From: an uncultured Bacteroidales bacterium
GTDB taxonomy: Bacteria > Bacteroidota > Bacteroidia > Bacteroidales > F082
Assembly (NCBI GenBank): GCA_900318465.1
Contig: ONKQ01000014.1
Location: 1 to 64,000 of the forward strand
Direction: 5' to 3'
Length of the DNA: 64,000 nucleotides
Shown here: in pieces, positions 51,619 through 59,658 of the stretch
Layout of the letters: every line of letters begins with the position of its first letter
How positions within the stretch are numbered: the stretch's first letter is position 1
The notes under the pieces: model-generated
What the model was told of the DNA's origin: nothing
The model's database searches: none
What the model saw: only the letters and a program-made list of their open reading frames with translations
Made by a program: the position numbers and the translations under genes

Positions 51619-53098
51619 TCTTGCCACTAAGACCGACATGACCACTGATATCAATGCCAATCTCACCGTTATCCGGATATATATACCCAACCACATCATC
51701 GTGCCATTTGCCCCAGTAGAATTTTCTACACAGCACCTGCATCCGTATAGGACCGGAAAGGTATTCCCCCACACCAAGGTCCAGCGGAAAGGTCTTCGAG
51801 CCTTTAAAACTGATTTCATGCTCAATGCAGCGAAGGTATCCGTCCATGGCACAACTATCCTTAGGCACCTCAACCTGGACAAATTCACTGTTTCCATCCG
51901 CCTGTTCAAACTTTACCACATTATAGTCAATCCGCATTTTGAGTTTTGCACCCAAGAAATGCTTTGCCTTGTTGCGGAAAGTACAAGTCACCATGTGTGG
52001 CATAGGCATATACTCCACCGTTGTGTACTTACCCACGGTCGTCACCTTGGCCGTCTTGCCCGAATCCAAGAAACGTACCGTATAGTAAAGTGGAGCCCCA
52101 GCGTTGGTTACAGCATCGATACTGAGCGATTTCGACATGGCAGTATCAATATCGCTGCCGTTGAGCATCATGGCGGAAGAAACCGGATCACTCCCGCTGA
52201 CCCACATCCATTTTTTGTTTACTTTGGAATTTTCCGCAATACTCTGAGCCGAAATGGCCGTTTGTCCGAATATGCTCAACGTATCGTTATCAAGAGAGGT
52301 GAACGCTGACGACGAGTAATCCTCGAAGCAGTAGGCACGTCGACCGTATGTCACGGAGGTAATAATGGCCAAGGGAGCCTGATTCATCTTCTCCAGCACA
52401 TCCTGTCCGGTTACATTAGCCCCGAAATACTTCGATTTGTCCACCTCCCAAGTGATGGAAGCCTTATAATACCGCTGCGAATAGTCCTCCACTTCGGTAA
52501 TCGACGACTGGTTATTGGTGACAGAGGTCTGCACGTTTGCTTTCACTTGCAAGAAACTCACGCTCACGCCAAGGTTCATCGCCATTTCAGTCACGCTTGA
52601 CACATACGTCTTCTTATAGTTCAATCCCACCGGAGGCTTATAATCCGACGACTGCAATATGCTGTAGAGGGCCGCTTGGATGGCATCGGCACTGTTCTTC
52701 ACGCCGCTGACAGACGCAGCTTTGCCTTTTCCCGTGTTAAAATCCACCCTGATGGTCACCGTTCCGTAGTCGAGACCCACCAGAGTGGGATTGCCGTTAG
52801 CCAAGTCTTGGTCAGCGTAAACAACAGCGCCAGGATAGATATTGTCGAGATTCTCGGCAAAAATATCCTGCTTCGATTCGTTCACATGGTGAACGACTGT
52901 TTTCAGTTCATACGCCACATTTCCCGAAATAAAGATTGCCGGCACCGCCTTCTCCTCTGGTATTTGATACGACAGTTTCGTCTCCTTGCCAGCAGTTTGC
53001 TTCAGAACATCGTTGATGCTCTGATGCGTACTGTTCTGAGCTTGCACCACAATCCTAACGAGACAAAGCACTGTGACCCATACTAATGACTTTTTCAT
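51572..53098 (-). CDS. Secreted CDC-like (thiol-activated cytolysin family) protein
   Basis: A 508-residue protein with a signal peptide (MKKSLVWVTVLCLVRIVVQA). Segments resemble cholesterol-dependent cytolysins: YPGAVVYADQDLANGNPTL (residues 88-106), ITSVTYGRRAYCFEDYSSSA (246-265; compare SVAYGR in pneumolysin), YYTVRFLDSGKTAKV (338-352) and the C-terminal IRMQVLCRKFYWGKWHDDVV (451-470). The SVTYGR-to-C-terminal-motif spacing (about 207 residues) is near that of pneumolysin as recalled. The cholesterol-binding undecapeptide (ECTGLAWEWWR) is not conserved; CRKFYWGKWHD takes its place. It is probably a pore-forming CDC-like protein of the Bacteroidota type; target unknown. Start 53098 is chosen over 53134 for the clean signal. 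It is a single gene, 47 bp overlapping the GNAT end. Confidence 0.72.
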   Translation of the reverse strand: MKKSLVWVTVLCLVRIVVQAQNSTHQSINDVLKQTAGKETKLSYQIPEEKAVPAIFISGNVAYELKTVVHHVNESKQDIFAENLDNIYPGAVVYADQDLANGNPTLVGLDYGTVTIRVDFNTGKGKAASVSGVKNSADAIQAALYSILQSSDYKPPVGLNYKKTYVSSVTEMAMNLGVSVSFLQVKANVQTSVTNNQSSITEVEDYSQRYYKASITWEVDKSKYFGANVTGQDVLEKMNQAPLAIITSVTYGRRAYCFEDYSSSAFTSLDNDTLSIFGQTAISAQSIAENSKVNKKWMWVSGSDPVSSAMMLNGSDIDTAMSKSLSIDAVTNAGAPLYYTVRFLDSGKTAKVTTVGKYTTVEYMPMPHMVTCTFRNKAKHFLGAKLKMRIDYNVVKFEQADGNSEFVQVEVPKDSCAMDGYLRCIEHEISFKGSKTFPLDLGVGEYLSGPIRMQVLCRKFYWGKWHDDVVGYIYPDNGEIGIDISGHVGLSGKTTYVDEKSKTQLLTY

Positions 53099-53168
53099 AA
53101 TGCAAAAATACAACAATTTCAAAAACAACAACAAGAAATTACATATATGCGTAAATGAAAAAAACTTG

Positions 53169-53176
53169 TAACTTTG
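53169..53176 (+). promoter_or_regulatory. mltG promoter -7 box
   Basis: TAACTTTG, 19 bases before the start codon at 53195. Confidence 0.5.
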
Positions 53177-53194
53177 TAGCCTGAAAACAAAAGC

Positions 53195-54298
53195 ATGATG
53201 GTCAAAATAGAAACCAAACTACCCAAAGAGAAAAAGAGCAAAGCCCACAAGCAGAAAAAGAACAAGGTCAGGCTGACGGTATGGCTTGTCATCGGAATCC
53301 TCATGGTTTTCGGAATGGCCTTTGGCTACTGGCTTTTCCGCACGGTGATGTCACCCAACGTGGTCACGCCCGACAGCCAGGAAGTGGTCATTTATATCCC
53401 CACTGGAAGCACTTTCAACGATGTCCAATCCATTCTGTCAGAGGCCAACATCCTCGTCAGCCCAAAGAGTTTCAACTGGGTAGCCAAGAAAAAGGACTAC
53501 CCAGGCAACATCCGCCCGGGACGTTACGTCATCGGCAACGGCATCAACAACAACCGCTTGGTGAACATGTTGCGCGGCGGCCTGCAAAGCCCCATCAACG
53601 TGACTTTCAACAATCTCCGCGACGTCGACCAATTAGCGGGACGCATCGCGAAACAGATTGAGGCCGACTCCGCTTCCATCGCCAATCTGCTCCACAACGA
53701 GGAATACATTGGCCAACTTGGGTTCAACAGCCGCACCATCCCTGCCTTGTTTTTGCCCGATACTTACGAGTTTTACTGGAACACCGATGCCGAGGGCTTC
53801 GTTTACCGTATGTTTCAGGAATACAACAAGTTTTGGACGGACGAGCGTCGCCAGCAAGCCACAGGAAAAGGCCTCACCCCTATTCAAGTCAGCACTTTGG
53901 CCTCCATCGTCAACAAGGAAACCAACATGAGCGATGAAATGCCGCGCGTGGCAGGCGTTTATCTCAACCGACTGAAAAACAATTGGTTGCTCCAAGCTGA
54001 CCCAACCTTGGTCTTTGCGTGGAACGACTACAGCATCCGCCGTGTGCTCGAATACCACAAGCAAATCGAGTCGCCGTACAATACCTACAAATATCCAGGC
54101 CTGCCTCCCGGACCCATCTGCATCCCGTCCATCGCCGCCGTCAAAGCGGTGCTCAACGCCGAAGACCACCATTATTTCTATTTCTGCGCCAAGGAGGACT
54201 TTTCCGGCTACCACAATTTCGCCAAAACCCTCACCGAGCACAACCGCAACGCCGTCAAATACCAACAAGCACTGAATCAAAGAGGCATAATGAAATAA
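53195..54298 (+). CDS. mltG: Endolytic murein transglycosylase
   Basis: A 367-residue inner-membrane enzyme that cuts peptidoglycan strands to end glycan synthesis. It has a basic N-terminus, one TM helix (VWLVIGILMVFGMAFGYWLF, about 29-48), a LysM-like YceG domain and the catalytic core: Glu in STLASIVNKETNMSDEMPRVAGVYLNRLK, followed by LQADPTLVFAW and SPYNTYKYPGLPPGPICIPS. The end HNRNAVKYQQALNQRG is typical. The catalytic Glu and length fit the family. The gene is divergent from the CDC-like gene and followed by the phosphohexomutase. Confidence 0.94.
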   Translation: MMVKIETKLPKEKKSKAHKQKKNKVRLTVWLVIGILMVFGMAFGYWLFRTVMSPNVVTPDSQEVVIYIPTGSTFNDVQSILSEANILVSPKSFNWVAKKKDYPGNIRPGRYVIGNGINNNRLVNMLRGGLQSPINVTFNNLRDVDQLAGRIAKQIEADSASIANLLHNEEYIGQLGFNSRTIPALFLPDTYEFYWNTDAEGFVYRMFQEYNKFWTDERRQQATGKGLTPIQVSTLASIVNKETNMSDEMPRVAGVYLNRLKNNWLLQADPTLVFAWNDYSIRRVLEYHKQIESPYNTYKYPGLPPGPICIPSIAAVKAVLNAEDHHYFYFCAKEDFSGYHNFAKTLTEHNRNAVKYQQALNQRGIMK

Positions 54299-54370
54299 TG
54301 TCTGGTTTGTTTAGTTTCTCGCAATAACGCAAAGCCTCAAAAGGACAACAGCCATTTAATAATAGAACAA

Positions 54371-54409
54371 TTTCAAACTTTCAACTCTCAACTTTCAACT
54401 TTCAACTGT
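54371..54409 (+). repeat. Heptameric repeat before the phosphohexomutase gene
   Basis: CAACTTT/CAACTCT units with a 7-bp period, ending 8 bases before the ATG at 54417. Same family as 7183-7219 and 9964-10006. Confidence 0.75.
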
Positions 54410-54416
54410 AAACTCC

Positions 54417-56153
54417 ATGAAAGCATTCAAAGCATACGACATCCGTGGCGAATGGGGCACCGACCTCAACGCCGACATCGCCTACCGCATCGGATATTTC
54501 CTGCCCGACATCCTCGACGCCGACACCTTCCTCGTGGGCCGCGACATGAGGCTCTCGTCCGACACCATGTTCGAAGCCATCACCCGTGGCCTCACCGACC
54601 GTGGGCGCAACGTGGATGACATCGGACTGGCCACTACACCGTTAGTATATTGGTCAACAGCCAAATACGGGTACAAAGCCTCGGTGCAAATCACGGCCTC
54701 GCACAACCCGAAGAACCACAACGGCCTGAAAATCTCCGCCGCCAATGCCCTTCCCGTCGGCTACGACACAGGCTTGAACAAACTCGAAGCCTTGGTGGAA
54801 AGCGACAAGCCCACGCCGCCTTGCGCGAAAAAAGGACAGATTCGTGGCAAACAGGTCTTGCCCGATTATCTCGCCTTCCAGCAACAATTTGTCGGCGACC
54901 TGTCGAACCTCAACATCGCCGTGGATTGCAGCAACGGCATGGCCTCGCTGTTCATCCACAAACTCATTAAGGAAGGCCATTTTATCAACGACACTTTAGA
55001 CGGCAACTTCCCCAACCACGAGCCGAATCCTTTGGAAGCCAACGCTCAAGAACAAATCAAGGCCTTAGTGCTGAAAGAGAAATGCGATGTCGGTGTGCTC
55101 TTCGACGGCGATGCCGACCGCGTCACTTTCATCGACGAGAAGGGGCGTTTCATCTCACCCGACCTCATCATCGCGTTTTTGGGTGACTTCTTCATCGGCG
55201 AACAGAAGCAGAAAGGCATTGTCTTGCAAGACATAAGAAGTTCGCGCGCCATTCAGGAATACTTGAACCGCTATCAGGCCAAGGTGGAAACCTGGCGCGT
55301 GGGTCGTGCCTACGCCGCGCTGAAACTCCGCGAATTGGACGGCTGCTATGGCGGCGAGTTGGCCGGTCATTACTATTTCCGCGATTTCTACTACTCCGAT
55401 TCCGCATTGTTGGCCGCCTCCATCGTGCTTCGTCTTTTGGCCGAGCGCAAAAAAGAAGGCATGACGATAAGCCAAATCATTGACGAAATCTCGCCATACA
55501 GCAACTCAGGCGAAATCAACTTCAAGATTGAACGCAAGCAAGAGGCGATGGATGCCGTCCGCGACCATTTCACACAAATCGAGAAGCCAGAACGTTTCCT
55601 CGACTTCGACGGCTACCGCTTGGACTACCCTGATTGGTGGCTCAACATACGGCCGTCCAACACCGAGCCTTACCTGCGTTTCCTCTGCGAGGCGAAGAGT
55701 CAAGGCAAATTGCAGGAGCTTATTGCCACAGTGAAAGGCATTGTGAAACACTTCGCCTGCCTCTTCATTACCATCATGCTCATCGGATTGGCCTCATGCC
55801 AAGACCCCGCCAAGTCGCGTGTCTACATGGACGAAGGCAACAAACTGATGATGGCCTACGGCAAATTTGACGAAGCCGAAGAAGCTCTGAACCAAGCCAT
55901 TAAATACGACAAGAGCAACTACGAGGCCTATTATCTCAGAGGCTGCGCCAAGGTCAACAATAAAAAGTACAAGGAATCCCTCGAAGACTTCGAAAAAGCA
56001 ATCGAACTGAAGCCCGACTACGCCGATGCTTATTTCAACATTGCAAGAGTATATACCATGCTACGCAACGAGGACAAGGCTTGCGAGTATTTCAAGTTAG
56101 CCCAACAATACGGACGTCCCAACTTGGAGGACTACCTGCGCAAATGCCAATGA
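54417..56153 (+). CDS. Phosphohexomutase fused in frame to a TPR lipoprotein
   Basis: A 578-residue open frame with two parts. Residues 1 to about 442 form a complete phosphomannomutase/phosphoglucomutase: FKAYDIRG, the phosphoserine loop TASHNPKNHNGLKIS (Ser about 98), the Mg loop FDGDADRVTF, GELAGHYYF and the C-terminal RPSNTEPYLRFLCEA. From residue 443 (nt 55743, a GTG) it reads VKHFACLFITIMLIGLASC, which is a perfect lipoprotein signal, then two or three TPRs. Two products are plausible: a mutase ending near ATVKGI and a lipoprotein starting at GTG 55743, with the mutase stop lost, or a real fusion. An in-frame signal peptide in the middle of a cytoplasmic enzyme would be odd, so a mutated or sequencing-altered junction is suspected. 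Confidence 0.85.
   Translation: MKAFKAYDIRGEWGTDLNADIAYRIGYFLPDILDADTFLVGRDMRLSSDTMFEAITRGLTDRGRNVDDIGLATTPLVYWSTAKYGYKASVQITASHNPKNHNGLKISAANALPVGYDTGLNKLEALVESDKPTPPCAKKGQIRGKQVLPDYLAFQQQFVGDLSNLNIAVDCSNGMASLFIHKLIKEGHFINDTLDGNFPNHEPNPLEANAQEQIKALVLKEKCDVGVLFDGDADRVTFIDEKGRFISPDLIIAFLGDFFIGEQKQKGIVLQDIRSSRAIQEYLNRYQAKVETWRVGRAYAALKLRELDGCYGGELAGHYYFRDFYYSDSALLAASIVLRLLAERKKEGMTISQIIDEISPYSNSGEINFKIERKQEAMDAVRDHFTQIEKPERFLDFDGYRLDYPDWWLNIRPSNTEPYLRFLCEAKSQGKLQELIATVKGIVKHFACLFITIMLIGLASCQDPAKSRVYMDEGNKLMMAYGKFDEAEEALNQAIKYDKSNYEAYYLRGCAKVNNKKYKESLEDFEKAIELKPDYADAYFNIARVYTMLRNEDKACEYFKLAQQYGRPNLEDYLRKCQ
55743..56153 (+). CDS. TPR lipoprotein (alternative start within the fusion)
   Basis: If translated from GTG 55743 it would be 136 residues: signal and lipobox (IGLASC, Cys about 19), then TPR units NKLMMAYGKFDEAEEALNQAIKYDKSNYEAYYLRGCAKVNNKKYKESLEDFEKAIELKPDYADAYFNIARVYTMLRNEDKACEYFKLAQQYG (two and a half repeats). 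This matches free-standing TPR lipoproteins of the phylum. It shares its frame with the upstream mutase without a stop between. Confidence 0.6.
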   Translation: MKHFACLFITIMLIGLASCQDPAKSRVYMDEGNKLMMAYGKFDEAEEALNQAIKYDKSNYEAYYLRGCAKVNNKKYKESLEDFEKAIELKPDYADAYFNIARVYTMLRNEDKACEYFKLAQQYGRPNLEDYLRKCQ

Positions 56154-56156
56154 CGG

Positions 56157-56822
56157 CTATTCAAACGTCTCGGTGAGGAGCAAGTCGCCGTCTTGGTTGT
56201 AGGTCTTCCACTCGCCCGATTTCTTGCCCGCCGTGTATTGTCCCTCCTCTTTCAAGGCAGTGTTGGGATAATAGGTCTTGCATGGGCCGTCCAACTGCCC
56301 TTGATGATAGTGGCATTCCATTTGCAAAACGCCCGTATCGGAATACTTGTGACACAAGCCTTCGGGCTGACCTTCAACATATTGCGTCTCTTCGGCGAGT
56401 TTGCCATTGTTCGGATTATACAACTTTGACCAGCCATGCACCTTGCCGTTTTTGTTTTCTTCCGAAAGCAGCAACTGCCCCGAATTCTTGTCGAAATACT
56501 TCCATTCCCCCTCCTTCTTTTGGTTGATGTAATAACCCGTGGCTACCATGCGCCCGTTGGGGGCGTAGGTCTTGTTCAGGCATTTCTCTCCCGACTTGTC
56601 GAACTCGTTGGTAGCCTGCAAGTTGCCCTGCTCATCAAAATAATGGAAAGTGCCCTTGCACTTGTCGTTCTTGAACTGGCCTTCATAGCGTTTTTGTCCG
56701 TTTGGGTAAAAATCCGCCCATGTGCCTTGTCGACGGCCTCTGGAATCAGTGCGGTTAATATCCTGACACACAGCCGATAGCGACATCAGCGCGGCCAAAG
56801 CAAGGAAAAGGAATCTCTTCAT
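56157..56822 (-). CDS. MORN-like / YwqK-type repeat protein, secreted
   Basis: A 221-residue protein with a signal peptide (MKRFLFLALAALMSLSAVC) and about eight MORN/YwqK-like repeats of about 23 residues (e.g. NGQKRYEGQFKNDKCKGTFHYFDEQGNL, then GRMVATGYYINQKKEGEWKYFD). Such repeats form beta-hairpin stacks and in Bacteroidota are often labelled antitoxin-like, though a real antitoxin role is not supported here. It ends 4 bases after the mutase-lipoprotein stop, converging. Function unknown. A -7 box (TAAATTTG, minus) is at 56842-56849, back to back with that of recR. Confidence 0.8.
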   Translation of the reverse strand: MKRFLFLALAALMSLSAVCQDINRTDSRGRRQGTWADFYPNGQKRYEGQFKNDKCKGTFHYFDEQGNLQATNEFDKSGEKCLNKTYAPNGRMVATGYYINQKKEGEWKYFDKNSGQLLLSEENKNGKVHGWSKLYNPNNGKLAEETQYVEGQPEGLCHKYSDTGVLQMECHYHQGQLDGPCKTYYPNTALKEEGQYTAGKKSGEWKTYNQDGDLLLTETFE

Positions 56823-56859
56823 GATAGTTGATTTTGGACTGCAAATTTAGGAAAAAACG

Positions 56860-56867
56860 TAAATTTG
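56860..56867 (+). promoter_or_regulatory. recR promoter -7 box
   Basis: TAAATTTG followed by CAGCCG, 13 bases before the ATG at 56881. A TTTG at 56833-56836 may be the -33 element. The divergent MORN-like gene uses the mirror box at 56842-56849. Confidence 0.55.
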
Positions 56868-56880
56868 CAGCCGTTATTGT

Positions 56881-57492
56881 ATGGCAGAATACTCCTCAAT
56901 ATTATTGGAAAACGCTGTGGAATCGCTCTCCAAGTTGCCCGGCATAGGCAAGAAGACCGCCTTGCGCCTCGCCTTGCACCTGCTCAACGAAGACGCATTG
57001 GAAACCGAGCAACTCGCTGATTCACTGCTGAAAATGAAGCACAACATCATGCTTTGCGAGCGGTGCTTCAACATCAGCGACACACGAGTTTGTTCCATCT
57101 GCGGCAATCCGCGCCGCGACGAGAACACACTCTGCGTAGTGGCCGACATGCGCGATGTTTTAGCCATTGAGCGGACGGCCTCTTTCAACGGACTGTATCA
57201 CGTTTTGGGGGGCATCATCAGCCCCATCGAAGGCATCTCGCCCAACGACTTGAAGATTGCGGAACTTATGCAACGCACACAGAAAGAAGACATTAAGGAA
57301 ATCATTTTGGCTCTGCCCGCCACCATCGAAGGCGACACGACCAACTTTTACATTTTCAGGCAGCTGAAGGACTTTGAAGGCAAGATTTCGGTGATTTCAA
57401 AAGGCATTGCAGTGGGCGACGCATTGGAGTTTGTCGACGAGGTGACATTAGGTCGGTCGATTCAGAATCGGATTCCATTTTCACAAAAGTAA
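56881..57492 (+). CDS. recR: Recombination mediator protein RecR
   Basis: A 203-residue ring-forming DNA repair protein that works with RecO/RecF to load RecA. The helix-hairpin-helix region reads LSKLPGIGKKTALRLALHLL, the zinc finger is CERCFNISDTRVCSIC (about residues 59-74), and the Toprim domain has LCVVADMRDVLAIERTASFNGLYHVLGG. The C-terminal LEFVDEVTLGRSIQNR is typical. The length is normal. Confidence 0.95.
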   Translation: MAEYSSILLENAVESLSKLPGIGKKTALRLALHLLNEDALETEQLADSLLKMKHNIMLCERCFNISDTRVCSICGNPRRDENTLCVVADMRDVLAIERTASFNGLYHVLGGIISPIEGISPNDLKIAELMQRTQKEDIKEIILALPATIEGDTTNFYIFRQLKDFEGKISVISKGIAVGDALEFVDEVTLGRSIQNRIPFSQK

Positions 57493-57555
57493 CTTTCAAG
57501 ATTACGCTTTGTGTCACTGCATGGTACGGAACAGTCTAAAGGTAAAGCTTCATGC

Positions 57556-57585
57556 CTGGATTGCTTCAGTTCGTTCGCAATGACG
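57556..57585 (+). repeat. Dispersed repeat (CTGGATTGCTTC...CGCAATGACG)
   Basis: CTGGATTGCTTC-AG-TTCGTTCGCAATGACG is nearly the reverse complement of the element at 31502-31529 inside tilS. It lies in the gap 57493-57599 after recR. Confidence 0.75.
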
Positions 57586-57599
57586 GGACAGGCGGCAGG

Positions 57600-57830
57600 T
57601 CAACCTAATTCAAACAAATCCAACTGGTTCTCGGTGAGGTACAAATCTTTGGGGATTTCGTACTCGTAATTGGAGATAAAGCGTTCTATATTCCTCTTAA
57701 TCAACTTGATGGGTGTGGTTCGGCGTGCCTTGCAATAATTGCGCAGCGAGCGGTATTGTCCGTCGGAAAGCTTGAACGTGATGGCGTGGTACTTGTAGTT
57801 GCGACGCTTCTTTTTTTTGTTTTGTCCCAT
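57600..57830 (-). CDS. Small basic hypothetical protein
   Basis: A 76-residue, strongly basic protein starting MGQNKKKKRRNYKYHAITFKLSDGQYRSLRNYCKARRTTPIKLIKRNI, with a central pattern (ITFKLSDGQYRSLRNYCKA) that resembles a ribbon-helix-helix DNA-binding motif. The end (ENQLDLFELG) is acidic. Many Bacteroidota carry such small proteins beside recR or a PfkB kinase. The ATG at 57830 is preferred; an upstream one adds hydrophobic residues unlike the family. A role in nucleic-acid binding is inference. Confidence 0.65.
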   Translation of the reverse strand: MGQNKKKKRRNYKYHAITFKLSDGQYRSLRNYCKARRTTPIKLIKRNIERFISNYEYEIPKDLYLTENQLDLFELG

Positions 57831-57899
57831 AACCCATTGATTTGAAACGACAAAGAAACAAAAATAAAACGAAAGTTCAAAAAAATCGTGAAAGTTTCT

Positions 57900-57907
57900 T
57901 ACTTTTG
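57900..57907 (+). promoter_or_regulatory. -7 promoter box of the PfkB kinase gene
   Basis: TACTTTTG, 18 bases before the ATG at 57926. Confidence 0.5.
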
Positions 57908-57925
57908 GGCGCAAATTGAAACAAA

Positions 57926-58825
57926 ATGAACATCACGGTCATAGGAGAAGCCAACATCGACATCGCAGTGCGGCAAAGAGAACCCGGCAATGGCAAAGGC
58001 TGTTCGCCTGCCGACATCCGTTTCCATCACGGCGGCGTGGCGCGAAACGTTGCCCACAACCTCTGCCTATTGGGGCATAAAGTGAAGCTGATGACGGTTT
58101 TCGGTGACGACGACTTTGCCTCACGCCTCATCGATGACTGTAAGGAAATCGGCATGGATTTGTCGCTATCAACTCAATATAAAGATGCTCGAAGCCCTAT
58201 TTTCCTCTGTTTCAACGACAAATGGGGGCAAATGCAATCCGCCTTCTCTGACATCGACCTCAACGACCACCTTAATTTGGACTGGATGCGAGACAAAATT
58301 GATGCCGTCAACCGTTCCGACTTGGTCGTCGCTGATACCCTTTTGAGTGCCGAAGCCCTCACCTTTCTCATCGACCATTGCGCAGTGCCGTTGTATATCG
58401 ACACTGTTTCGCCCAAAAGAGCTTTGTTGCTTTCCAAAGCCATCAAGCAATCGAGGAAGAAAACGTTCTATGCCGCGAAGTGCAACCTTGCCGAAGCCCA
58501 AGCCATGACGGGCATCACCGAGGCCGAAGAAGCCGCCCGACAGTTGAACGCCAAAGGCATTGAAAACGTTTATCTCACCTTAGGCAAGGACGGTGCGATT
58601 TATTGTTCGAATAATAATCTGCTTCACTTCCCAGCGATGGAAACTGAAATCGTCAATGTGACCGGTTCGGGCGACGCGTTTTTGGCGGGAGTGGTGCATG
58701 GACATGCTTTAGGGCATTCTGATGAAAAAGCCGTGAGAATAGGATTAAAGATGGCTCAACTCAATACAGAAAGCGAAGCGCCAGTCAACCCAGCGCTTCG
58801 CCATTCTACAGTATTATGCTGCTAA
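57926..58825 (+). CDS. PfkB-family carbohydrate kinase (PsuK-like)
   Basis: A 299-residue sugar or nucleoside kinase. The start MNITVIGEANIDIAV and HHGGVARNVAHNLCLLGHKVKLMTVFGDDDFA are typical of the ribokinase fold, including the GG substrate motif. The active site is VTGSGDAFLAGVVHG, with the catalytic Asp in GSGDAF. The split of the N-terminal part and the ADxxLSAEAL segment recall pseudouridine kinase. No pseudouridine hydrolase is nearby, so the substrate is uncertain. Confidence 0.88.
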   Translation: MNITVIGEANIDIAVRQREPGNGKGCSPADIRFHHGGVARNVAHNLCLLGHKVKLMTVFGDDDFASRLIDDCKEIGMDLSLSTQYKDARSPIFLCFNDKWGQMQSAFSDIDLNDHLNLDWMRDKIDAVNRSDLVVADTLLSAEALTFLIDHCAVPLYIDTVSPKRALLLSKAIKQSRKKTFYAAKCNLAEAQAMTGITEAEEAARQLNAKGIENVYLTLGKDGAIYCSNNNLLHFPAMETEIVNVTGSGDAFLAGVVHGHALGHSDEKAVRIGLKMAQLNTESEAPVNPALRHSTVLCC

Positions 58826-58834
58826 TCTTTTGGT

Positions 58835-59602
58835 TTAGAAGCTAAAACCAACGCGAGCCAGCACCATTACGGGCTTCACCGTACCAAAAGTATTGAAATC
58901 GGTGCTTGTATCGGTGTTACTTCCAATTGTCGTTTTCACAGTCTCGGTACCTTTTACGGTAGCATTGCCGAGGTGATAGAAGCTGCAACCCACTCTGAAG
59001 TTCTTGGCCACTTCGAAACCTGCGCCTACTTGCCAGGCAAAACTAAAGGCAGCGTCATAACTTTGTTTGGTTACCACCTTGTTTTCCGCACCAAAGACCG
59101 TAAACTTTGCCAAAGATTCCATCGGAGTGATGAAACGTGCATTGCCACCAGCGCCTGCCTCAAGATACAGTCCAAAGTTGGAATTGAAGTTATAGATATA
59201 GTTCAATCCAACCATAACCGGCACATTAATGAATTTAGGGGTGGAGTTGTAAGTAAAACTACCATTGAGATGCTGCACACCAATTTGGTTTTCGTTGTCA
59301 CGATAAGCATCCTTCAAAGCAGAGCAGGGGCCATTGTAAAGCCCATCAATAGAGAGCATTACGCTGAGGCCAGGCACACCCATGTTGAAGTACCATTTGA
59401 GACCAGCATTGAAGCCGATACCAGCTCCGGCATCGTCAGCATCGTCGTTCGTCAACGCAAAGTCGCCAAAGCCGTCAAATTCAGCATAGTCTTTCATCGG
59501 GAAAGAAGCACCAAGATACAAGGCACCATTAGTCTGACCCATCATTTGTCCGCCCACGAAAAGCATGAGCACCAGGACAATCATTGATTTAATTTTGTTC
59601 AT
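58835..59602 (-). CDS. Outer membrane beta-barrel protein
   Basis: A 255-residue protein with a signal peptide (MNKIKSMIVLVLMLFVGGQMMG), then alternating strands with aromatic ends (NGALYLGASFPMKDY, GIGFNAGLKWYFNMGVPGLSVMLSIDGLYN, KFINVPVMVGLNYIYNFNSNFGLYLEAGAGGNARF, FSFAWQVGAGFEVAKNFRVGCSFYHLG) and a C-terminal PVMVLARVGFSF ending in Phe. This is the OMP_b-brl/PorT-like family of the phylum, a small outer-membrane barrel. The role may be structural or transport; not assigned. Confidence 0.85.
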   Translation of the reverse strand: MNKIKSMIVLVLMLFVGGQMMGQTNGALYLGASFPMKDYAEFDGFGDFALTNDDADDAGAGIGFNAGLKWYFNMGVPGLSVMLSIDGLYNGPCSALKDAYRDNENQIGVQHLNGSFTYNSTPKFINVPVMVGLNYIYNFNSNFGLYLEAGAGGNARFITPMESLAKFTVFGAENKVVTKQSYDAAFSFAWQVGAGFEVAKNFRVGCSFYHLGNATVKGTETVKTTIGSNTDTSTDFNTFGTVKPVMVLARVGFSF

Positions 59603-59658
59603 CGTTTTGTTGTTTTAAGTTTGTTAATAATAGGATTAAAAAATTCGTATTCAGCTCA

